From contig JBCCQH010000081.1 in the NCBI GenBank assembly GCA_039024435.1, positions 1 through 35,437 on the forward strand: 35,437 nucleotides of DNA, written 5' to 3'. Position 1 is the stretch's first letter. Each line of letters starts with the position of its first letter. This document shows, piece after piece, positions 15,772-21,890 of the stretch. Source of the stretch: JBCCQH01 sp039024435 (GTDB lineage: Bacteria; Bacteroidota; Bacteroidia; J057; JADKCL01). Made by a program: the position numbers and the translations under genes. The notes below the pieces were generated by a model. That model was given only the letters and a program-made list of their open reading frames with translations, was not told the DNA's origin and did no database searches.

Positions 15772-15933
15772 AAATGTAAAACTAACCTTAACGGCACCAC
15801 TTATCCAAATAAAATAGCAAAATGTATGTTTATCGCTTCGGTAAGCAATGAAAAATGGCCCATCGCCAATAAAATATGCTATTATGGACAAAGGTATGGC
15901 CAATGAAACCTGGGTCCAGAAAATCAAAATCAA
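15772..15933. other. AT-rich divergent spacer
   Basis: This 162-nt stretch between the nuclease and thioesterase genes is AT-rich with no gene. On the minus strand TACATTTG, a perfect -7 octamer, overlaps the GTG at 15771. If it is used, translation would have to begin at ATG 15717 instead. Confidence 0.4.
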
Positions 15934-15941
15934 TACCTTTG
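15934..15941 (+). promoter_or_regulatory. -7 element (TACCTTTG) of the thioesterase gene
   Basis: A perfect TAnnTTTG match only 4 nt before ATG 15946, which would give a leaderless or nearly leaderless mRNA. No TTG is present at the -33 spacing, so this is tentative. Confidence 0.35.
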
Positions 15942-15945
15942 CCGG

Positions 15946-16347
15946 ATGCAGCCCAGTTACACTGAAATCAAGATCCGAGGGTATCACATCGACCTTAACG
16001 GCCACGTCAACAACGCCCGCTACCTGGAATTTGCCGAGGAAGCGCGTTGGAACCACTTTGAAGAATTGCTGGATTGGGAAGAATTCAAGCGCAACGGATG
16101 GCTGTTCGTTGTGGTCAATATCAACCTCGACTACCGGCAGCCAATTTTCCTCGGAGACCATTTGCGCATTGAGACCCGGCTCAAAAATGCAGGGCAAAGG
16201 AGCATCGTTATGCAGCAAATTTTTCGCGTAAAAGGGAAAGACAAGACCGCCGCCGAACTGGATGTAACCTTTGTGATGGTCGACCAAAAAACCGGAAAGT
16301 CACTCCCACTCGAGGGGCGGTTGCGGGAAGCACTCCTAGAGCATTGA
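15946..16347 (+). CDS. Acyl-CoA thioesterase, YbgC/FadM (4HBT hot-dog) type
   Basis: A 133-residue single hot-dog domain. The signature HIDLNGHVNNARYLEFAEEA (residues 14-33) contains the catalytic Asp16 and the HVNNARYL helix of the 4HBT family. It is followed by a long helix with WNHFEELLDWEEF, then strands VVVNINLDYRQPIFLGDHL and TAAELDVTFVMVD. Such enzymes hydrolyse acyl-CoA thioesters in the cytoplasm; chain length cannot be inferred. The length is normal for the family (about 130-140 residues). It is transcribed alone toward the tRNA-Pro gene on the opposite strand, and the hairpin at 16384-16403 may end both transcripts. Confidence 0.88.
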   Translation: MQPSYTEIKIRGYHIDLNGHVNNARYLEFAEEARWNHFEELLDWEEFKRNGWLFVVVNINLDYRQPIFLGDHLRIETRLKNAGQRSIVMQQIFRVKGKDKTAAELDVTFVMVDQKTGKSLPLEGRLREALLEH

Positions 16348-16376
16348 GCATCCGCAATTCCCCGGGCAGGTTGCAT

Positions 16377-16403
16377 AAAAAACGCCGACTCACAAGAGTC
16401 GGC
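16377..16403 (-). terminator. Intrinsic terminator after tRNA-Pro
   Basis: GCCGACTC (16384-16391) pairs perfectly with GAGTCGGC (16396-16403) over a 4-nt loop. On the minus strand the stem is followed by six Ts, 7 nt past the tRNA 3' end. On the plus strand it is followed by ACTTTT and may also end the thioesterase transcript. Confidence 0.85.
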
Positions 16404-16410
16404 ACTTTTG

Positions 16411-16484
<74 letters not shown>

Positions 16485-16499
16485 TTTTTCGAAGGATTA

Positions 16500-16529
16500 C
16501 AAAGATAACCGATGGGATGGAATTATCAA
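16500..16529 (-). promoter_or_regulatory. tRNA-Pro promoter (TTG-N19-TATCTTTG)
   Basis: On the minus strand TTG (complement of 16527-16529), 19 nt, then TATCTTTG (complement of 16500-16507), a perfect Bacteroidota promoter ending 15 nt before the mature tRNA 5' end. The rest of the gene-free stretch up to 16797 shows nothing else that I can name. Confidence 0.7.
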
Positions 16530-16797
16530 TGATTCACGGCCAATTTTATTGCTTTTTGACCCACCGGCCGCAAACCGCGAAGCTGAGAACTGCCTCCACG
16601 GCAATTTATTCCCCGTGATGTAATCCAGATAGACAAATGTAAGAATAGGAAACGATTTAGTCCGGGAAGTACCGAGGAATCGATCTTGGGTACCCATCTT
16701 TAGTATGTAATGGAGCGAGGGTTTTGGTGTGCAATTCACGTACCAAAGTCCGATTGACCTACGTTGAACTATCAATGTCCACCAATTGCTTTCCGTT

Positions 16798-17670
16798 ATG
16801 AATCAAAAAACCACGCTGCGTGCTGACCTGAACGAAATCTTGTTCGATCAGCGCCACAAAGCCTACGGTGCCTACTACATCCGCAAAGAATACCCCCGCA
16901 CCATTATGAGCGCCTTTTATCTCGTCACCTCGACTGGCGTCGCTTTGTTGCTTTTGTTCTATTTCCTGCGACAAGGCCCGAGGGCTGACCTCGCCGACCT
17001 CCAAGCCGGGATGGTCAACCTTGTCGAAGTAACGGTTAGCCGCCCATTGCCGAAACCTCCCCAACCGAAAATTGCCAAGCTACCACCCCCCGCGGTCAAG
17101 CAGTCCGCCCCACCGGCCAAGCCCAAGGGGATGGACACCCAGGAAAGCAAGCGGGTGAATCCGACTCCTGATGCCGATGAGCCGGCAACCATTGCTCCTG
17201 ACTCAGCCTACCGCGATAAGCAGCCGGGCCCCACGACCACCGACACAAGTTCCAGTGACGTATTGGGCGGAGATCCCACTGGAACCGGCGACCAGGATAC
17301 GTCCCCTCCTTGCCTGGGCTGTCCCGCTGGCGATGGAGATGGTGGTGATACCAAAATCGACGACCCTGATCCTTTTGCGCCCTTTCTGGGGGAAATGCCG
17401 ATGCCGCAGAACCTGAAGGACATCCGCAAAGAAATCGGCTATCCCCGAGAGGCAACCCAAGCACGCTTGGAAGGCAAGGTCATCTACCGGGTACTGGTCG
17501 ATGAAGAAGGCCGCTACCTCCGCCACCTCGTCCTGCGCTCATCGCATCCCCTCTTTGAACGGGCCTGCGCCAAGCATCTGTCCAAACTGTCGTTTACCCC
17601 CGGCAAAATGGGGGACCGTGCTGTGAAGTGCTGGGTCGTTTTGCCCTTTAAGTTTCGCTTGATGCGCTGA
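16798..17670 (+). CDS. Energy transducer TonB
   Basis: A 290-residue TonB-family protein. The cytoplasmic lead ADLNEILFDQRHKAYGAYYI is the usual start of Bacteroidota TonB proteins. It is followed by one transmembrane helix (about residues 39-58) and a Pro/Lys-rich periplasmic linker (81-150; PLPKPPQPKIAKLPPP). The C-terminal TonB domain (about 205-290) carries IGYPREATQARLEGKVIYRV and HPLFERACAKHLSKLSFTPG. The protein passes energy from the ExbBD motor to outer-membrane TonB-dependent receptors. No exbBD is adjacent. ATG 16798 is used rather than TTG 16786. The linker holds an unusual CLGC pair at residues 172-175 followed by a Gly/Asp-rich run (GDGDGGD). Confidence 0.9.
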   Translation: MNQKTTLRADLNEILFDQRHKAYGAYYIRKEYPRTIMSAFYLVTSTGVALLLLFYFLRQGPRADLADLQAGMVNLVEVTVSRPLPKPPQPKIAKLPPPAVKQSAPPAKPKGMDTQESKRVNPTPDADEPATIAPDSAYRDKQPGPTTTDTSSSDVLGGDPTGTGDQDTSPPCLGCPAGDGDGGDTKIDDPDPFAPFLGEMPMPQNLKDIRKEIGYPREATQARLEGKVIYRVLVDEEGRYLRHLVLRSSHPLFERACAKHLSKLSFTPGKMGDRAVKCWVVLPFKFRLMR

Positions 17671-17780
17671 TCGGGACGCCCGATAAAATCCTCCTGCCGG
17701 TGCAGCCGCAGAAAATCGCCGGCACAAACATAAACCGCTACCGCGAAGAAGCAACTGACTTTCCATTTCGACAAGCCAAC

Positions 17781-17809
17781 AAACCCGGGGAAGGGAGGGC
17801 CCCGGGTTT
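17781..17809. terminator. 10-bp perfect hairpin between tonB and the pseudogene
   Basis: AAACCCGGGG (17781-17790) pairs with CCCCGGGTTT (17800-17809) over a 9-nt loop. It lies between converging reading directions, and either strand could use it. The 110 nt between the tonB stop and this hairpin hold nothing recognisable. Confidence 0.6.
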
Positions 17810-17810
17810 A

Positions 17811-18641
17811 CCTTTTCCAGGAGGTCTTTGTAGACCCGCTTGAGCCGGGGGATCTCCTCGTGGCGGGGCGCAATCTCTCCGGCGCGGCGCATCAAATTGC
17901 GGGTGTTCGGGTAGCGGCCGTAGTATCCGATCCCCGCTGAATACGCCAGGGCCACGAAGGCCCCCTGGTGCTGGATTGGAGCGACATCGCTCATGGATTG
18001 AATGGCTTGGAGATAGCGTTCTCCCCCCGCCAAATCGTCGCCTACAAAAGCGATCCGGGCCAGGCCCGCCAGCGCGGCGTAACGCATCGCTCAGACCCAC
18101 TCACTGCCCCGAAAAAAAGCGTATCGCCCCAGATCGACGTCGAGGCTGGCCAGCAGCAGCTTGGGGTCGCTTTCGATCAGCAAGCTTTGGATCCGCACCT
18201 CCACCAGTGCCGCCTGCATGCGTTCTCGGTCGGGAAAGATATCGTGCGCCGCCTTGCACTCACGCAATTGTACTTGCCGGTGGTGAGCACTTCTTGCCGA
18301 TTGGCGACGGGTTGGTAGGCCTACGGTGGTTTTCCTGCAGGTACCCATTGACCAATTGTACCTTCTCTTCCCGGACCTTTGCCTTGCACAAAGGCTTTTC
18401 CAGCGCGGTTGCGATGTCTTCCATGAACGCTTCCAGTACCGCAACGGAGCGTTCATCTTCTGCCCACAAAGCCAGCAGCAAATAGGCCGTGGCGGGGGCG
18501 GAAGCCGAGTGGCAGAAGCTGATTCCTCGAACGCGTTGTCAAACGAGATTTTGTCCAGTCCCACCAATTTGGGCTGGGAAAACAGCCCCACGAAAAAACA
18601 AGATGGAATCCGAAGAGGATCCAGAGGCGGAGGGTATGCAC
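17811..18641 (-). pseudogene. Frameshifted secreted-protein gene, probably helical/TPR-like
   Basis: Protein-like sequence runs continuously down the minus strand but hops frames at least four times. A signal-peptide-like VHTLRLWILFGFHLVF (from GTG 18641) gives way to GLFSQPKLVGLDKISFDNAF. The next frame reads ATAYLLLALWAEDERSVAVL through LVNGYLQENHRRPTNPSPIG. The next reads CKAAHDIFPDRERMQAALVE and LLASLDVDLGRYAFFRGSEW, then a stop. The last reads MRYAALAGLARIAFVGDDLA through RLKRVYKDLLEKV, ending next to the hairpin at 17781-17809. Single-base slips or deletions would restore one protein of about 270 residues made mainly of helices. No family is recognised with confidence. Several separate breaks make sequencing error an unlikely explanation. 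Confidence 0.7.
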
Positions 18642-18668
18642 AGTGATGCGGTTTGATAATTTGGTCCT

Positions 18669-18676
18669 CAAAAATA
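18669..18676 (-). promoter_or_regulatory. -7 element (TATTTTTG) of the decayed gene
   Basis: A perfect TAnnTTTG octamer on the minus strand, 28 nt before the GTG at 18641. The promoter thus seems to have outlived the reading frame. No well-spaced TTG is present. Confidence 0.4.
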
Positions 18677-18760
18677 CGGATTGTGAAACAAAAATCTTAG
18701 GATGACCGGTGAGGGTCCCCGGAAACAAAACATTTTCCTAACTTGTGTTCTTTCCGAAAA

Positions 18761-20446
18761 ATGCAGATCCGAAGGACGATACAGAACATTCGCCGGGTGC
18801 GCGAAGTCATAGGAGTACTGTTCAAGTACGGCTTCGAAGATGTGGTCACGCACACCCAACTGCGAAGATTCGTCACGCGGAGGCGCCGCCTAAAATGGAC
18901 GCGGCGGGGTCGTCCGGTGTTTGAGTACAGTCGCTACGAACGCATCCGGATGGCGGCGGAAGAACTGGGACCGACCTTTGTCAAGTTGTGTCAGGTCATG
19001 AGCAACCGGCAGGATTTGTTGCCGGAAGAACTCATCCTCGAATTCCAGAAGCTCCAGAGCAATGTCCCGCCCTTTCCGACCCCCAAGGCCATTGAGGTCA
19101 TCGAAACGGAAACCGGCAAGAAGATCGACGAGATTTTCTCCTACTTCGAGGAGGAGGTCCTGGGTTCCGCATCAATCGGTCAGGTTCACCGCGCTCGGCT
19201 CATCACCGGAGAGGAAGTCGTCGTCAAAGTTCAGCGGCCGGGGGTCCGCAAACAAATTGAATCGGACCTGCAAATCATCAAGGACATTGTCCAGTTCGGG
19301 GACAATTACTTCCGCAAGCAGGGCGTCCTCAATGCCCTCGACATCGTGGAGTCCTTCGAAAAAGTCATGCAGAAGGAGCTGAATTACACAACCGAAGCGC
19401 GGGCGATGGACCAGTTTCGGAAGTTTTACGCCGACAACAACTCTTTCTACGTTCCGAAGCCCTACCGGGATATTTCCACCAGCAAGGTACTGGTCATTGA
19501 ATTTATTTCGGGTTGCAAAATCACCGACGTGCCTCAGTTGCAGGAGTGGGGCATCGAACCGACCGAAGTGGCCGAGCGGGGCATGGACATCTACCTCACA
19601 CAGATTTTTGAATTTGGGTACTTCCACGCTGACCCGCATCCCGGTAACATCATCATCCAGGAAAATGGTCGCATCGTTCTGATCGACTTTGGGATGGTGG
19701 GCAAGATGATGGAACAGGATAAGTTTGCCTTTGCGGGGGTCTTCATTGCGATGGCAAACCACGACGCCAAGCAGATGGCAGTGCAATTGCGCAACCTGGC
19801 CGTCGAGCATGAGATCAAGGACATGCGGAAGCTGGAGATGGAGTTGAATGAACTCATCGAGGACTTTGCTTATTTGGACGTGGATGAAAGCAGCATCGCG
19901 GACATCTCTCAGCGGCTTCAGGCGATCATGTACGAGCACCAGATGGTGGCTCCCAGTGGAGTGTTCCTGATTTTTCGCGCCCTGGCCATTCTTGAAGGCA
20001 TTGGTAAGACGATCCACCCCCACTTCAATACGATGGAAAAGGTGCGCCCTTTCGGCGCAAAACTGCTCAAAGAACGCTTCAGCGCCAAAAATATCTGGCG
20101 TGAAGTCACTTTTCGGGGGCAGTCGTTCTACTCCTTTTTGAGTTCATTTCCCTACGAATTGCGCGGCATCTTGCGCAAACTCCGCAAAGGGGAACTCAGA
20201 ATTGAAGTTGAAGATCCGGGCCGCAAGAAACTCCTGGACAAGATCGATTCGGTGGGAAACCGCCTCTCATTGGCGCTGGTGACCTCGGCCATGGTGATCG
20301 CTGGTTCCTTGATCATGCTCGCTGATCCCAATTACGCCAACGGTGGGAACCTGCCCAAGGTAAGTATCATCTTTTTCGTCATCGCCTCCACCCTTGGAGC
20401 CTTTATGCTCTACAGCATGTGGCGCGGCGGAAAAAATGACTCCTGA
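18761..20446 (+). CDS. UbiB/ABC1 (ADCK)-family atypical kinase
   Basis: A 561-residue UbiB-family protein. The family-specific N-terminal motif reads KLCQ (residues 75-78, in GPTFVKLCQVMSNRQDLLPE), where KxGQ is expected. The nucleotide loop is GSASIGQVH (135-143) and the lysine is in VVVKVQRPG (Lys156). The catalytic loop is FHADPHPGN (288-296) and the metal motif is LIDFG (307-311). Two C-terminal transmembrane helices (about 505-525 and 535-555) anchor it. Relatives support ubiquinone or other prenyl-lipid biosynthesis by ATP-dependent, non-canonical chemistry; in a menaquinone-using Bacteroidota the lipid target is uncertain. ATG 18761 is chosen over TTG 18743. It is divergent from the pseudogene and convergent with the ADP-ribosylglycohydrolase gene. 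Confidence 0.92.
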   Translation: MQIRRTIQNIRRVREVIGVLFKYGFEDVVTHTQLRRFVTRRRRLKWTRRGRPVFEYSRYERIRMAAEELGPTFVKLCQVMSNRQDLLPEELILEFQKLQSNVPPFPTPKAIEVIETETGKKIDEIFSYFEEEVLGSASIGQVHRARLITGEEVVVKVQRPGVRKQIESDLQIIKDIVQFGDNYFRKQGVLNALDIVESFEKVMQKELNYTTEARAMDQFRKFYADNNSFYVPKPYRDISTSKVLVIEFISGCKITDVPQLQEWGIEPTEVAERGMDIYLTQIFEFGYFHADPHPGNIIIQENGRIVLIDFGMVGKMMEQDKFAFAGVFIAMANHDAKQMAVQLRNLAVEHEIKDMRKLEMELNELIEDFAYLDVDESSIADISQRLQAIMYEHQMVAPSGVFLIFRALAILEGIGKTIHPHFNTMEKVRPFGAKLLKERFSAKNIWREVTFRGQSFYSFLSSFPYELRGILRKLRKGELRIEVEDPGRKKLLDKIDSVGNRLSLALVTSAMVIAGSLIMLADPNYANGGNLPKVSIIFFVIASTLGAFMLYSMWRGGKNDS

Positions 20447-20451
20447 TGGTG

Positions 20452-20476
20452 GGCCGATCCCCGCGTTTTATCGGCC
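20452..20476. terminator. Hairpin between convergent ubiB-like and ADP-ribosylglycohydrolase genes
   Basis: GGCCGAT (20452-20458) pairs perfectly with ATCGGCC (20470-20476). It lies 6 nt after the UbiB stop, with an A/T-rich stretch beyond. A likely transcript end, with no strong T tract. Confidence 0.5.
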
Positions 20477-20498
20477 ATCAGAAATCGAGAATTGGCAA

Positions 20499-21392
20499 TT
20501 AAAAAAGGGTTTTAATTCCACTTTGGGTGCTCACGTAAGTGGCGTATTCGCGGATGACGGCGGCGAAGTCGTCGTAGTTGGGGGTATTGCGGAGCTTTTC
20601 CATCCAAGACGGCGGGATGGCATCCAATCCCAGTTGTACCCCGGCGATGTGCCCGGCAATCGCACAGTTCGTATCGGTATCGCCACCGGCGGCAACGACT
20701 TCCTTCATCATTTTTTCGATTCCGATCTCCGGCGCCTGTTGGGCGGCGTACAAGGCCAGTGGCACTGACTCGACGACCTGGCCCGAACTGCCAAACTTCC
20801 GGCCGAGGTCACGGATGCGCATGTTGGGTGCCTGTGAGATCTCGATCAGGCGCTTTCGGAGTTCACTTTCCGGCAACTGACGAACAATGTTTTGGATGAA
20901 ATTCAGGCGGTCGTTCTGGACAAACCGAATGGCGTACACGACGGCCAAAGCCCCCAAGTAAGCCTCTTCATTGCGATGGGTGATGCAACAGATGTCCCGG
21001 ATGTGGATGCGGTCGGCTTCGACCAGTGGGTCCAATAAAAATGCCAGGGGAGCGATTCGCATCGCCGCGCCATTGCCGGAGGACAGCTCGCCTTCCGCAC
21101 CGGCTTTCGACCAGTGTTGCCCACTCCGCAACTCCACAAGAGCCTTGAGGGTCGACGCGCCCAGTCCACTCAGCCGCCCCTGATTGTACCAAACAACGAT
21201 GTGCCGGGCAATCTCTTCGGGTTGCGGACCTTTCGCTTCCAATATTGCTTCGCAGGTCGCAATTGTCAGTTGGGTATCATCGGAAAATTCCCAACGTTCC
21301 TCCCCCGCCGGCAGATCCATCTGCTCGAATCGACTGCCAAAGGCATCACCCAGGGCGCCGGTAATGAGGCATGATTTGATTTTTTCGTCCAT
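20499..21392 (-). CDS. ADP-ribosylglycohydrolase family protein
   Basis: A 297-residue ADP-ribosyl-hydrolase (ARH/DraG) fold protein. The expected acidic metal-binding motifs are all present: ITGALGDAFGSRFE (residues 10-23), FSDDTQLT (the SDDT metal site, about 36-43), SSGNGAAMRIAPL (about 104-116), and AAGGDTDTNCAIAGHIAG (about 237-254), which provides the Asp-Thr-Asp dinuclear Mg site. Members remove ADP-ribose from proteins, nucleic acids or small molecules; some act on unrelated substrates, so the target is open. The length is typical. An AAAGGAGA sequence lies shortly before ATG 21392, one of few clear Shine-Dalgarno-like sites here. No ADP-ribosyltransferase gene is present in the window. 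Confidence 0.9.
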   Translation of the reverse strand: MDEKIKSCLITGALGDAFGSRFEQMDLPAGEERWEFSDDTQLTIATCEAILEAKGPQPEEIARHIVVWYNQGRLSGLGASTLKALVELRSGQHWSKAGAEGELSSGNGAAMRIAPLAFLLDPLVEADRIHIRDICCITHRNEEAYLGALAVVYAIRFVQNDRLNFIQNIVRQLPESELRKRLIEISQAPNMRIRDLGRKFGSSGQVVESVPLALYAAQQAPEIGIEKMMKEVVAAGGDTDTNCAIAGHIAGVQLGLDAIPPSWMEKLRNTPNYDDFAAVIREYATYVSTQSGIKTLF

Positions 21393-21450
21393 TCAAAATA
21401 CTTTCTCCTTTACTCTGTATCCTTACCGGAACAGGGAAGTCCGGTCCATT

Positions 21451-21458
21451 CAAAATTA
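21451..21458 (-). promoter_or_regulatory. -7 element (TAATTTTG) of the ADP-ribosylglycohydrolase gene
   Basis: A perfect TAnnTTTG on the minus strand, giving a leader of about 50 nt. A TTG lies 15 nt upstream, shorter than the usual spacing. Between here and the MITE at 21638 I see nothing else. Confidence 0.5.
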
Positions 21459-21637
21459 GGCTTTGCCGGGCTGCAAAGCGATGGCAGTTTTCCGCCCTCC
21501 ACCTGGATTCGTGCAGGGATCAACGCAATCCCCGGCAGAGCACCTGAAAATCAAAGGATTGAATGGCGGGTTTTTGCCCCAAAATTGGCGCTTCCCGGTC
21601 CTAAGGGGACAGTTTATGCACATTATCCATCTCCTAA

Positions 21638-21799
21638 AAGGCGGTTTAAAACTGGTTTGTGAAATTTGCGAGCGCAGATTTTTTTGTCCATCGAAGCTCA
21701 TTTTGGAGTCCATAGCCCGAGCGAGGGGCGAGAAAATAGCTGAGGAGGGGCGAAAAAAGATGCCATAGCAAAATCACAGGATTAAATTTAAACAGCCTC
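21638..21799 (+). mobile_element. Hairpin MITE, copy 3 (162 bp, TAA duplication)
   Basis: It begins AAGGCGGTTTAAAACTGG, ends TTAAATTTAAACAGCCTC, and is flanked by TAA (21635-21637 and 21800-21802). The CCGA tetraloop at 21717-21720 is exactly central. It is inserted about 20 nt beyond the infB terminator, with no reading frame. Confidence 0.88.
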
Positions 21800-21819
21800 T
21801 AAGAATGGCGCAGAAGAAC

Positions 21820-21855
21820 AAAAAAAACGGGACTGCTCCCTAAGGAACTGTCCCG
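21820..21855 (-). terminator. Intrinsic terminator of the rimP-nusA-infB operon
   Basis: On the minus strand CGGGAC...GTCCCG (21855-21850 with 21833-21828), plus inner GTTCC/GGAGC pairing, is followed by eight Ts (complement of 21820-21827). It lies 36 nt past the infB stop. Confidence 0.85.
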
Positions 21856-21890
21856 CTACATTCATGTATTGTGAGTCTTGGGGAGCGCGA

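Noticed and set aside
15772..16287. 5' extension of the DUF1016 nuclease to 558 codons
   Set aside because: The added part is antisense to the thioesterase gene and lacks family similarity. The nuclease family is usually about 340-390 residues.
18260..18591. Two short overlapping minus-strand frames as separate genes
   Set aside because: Each holds a stretch of protein-like sequence that ends where the next frame takes over. One frameshifted gene explains all of them.
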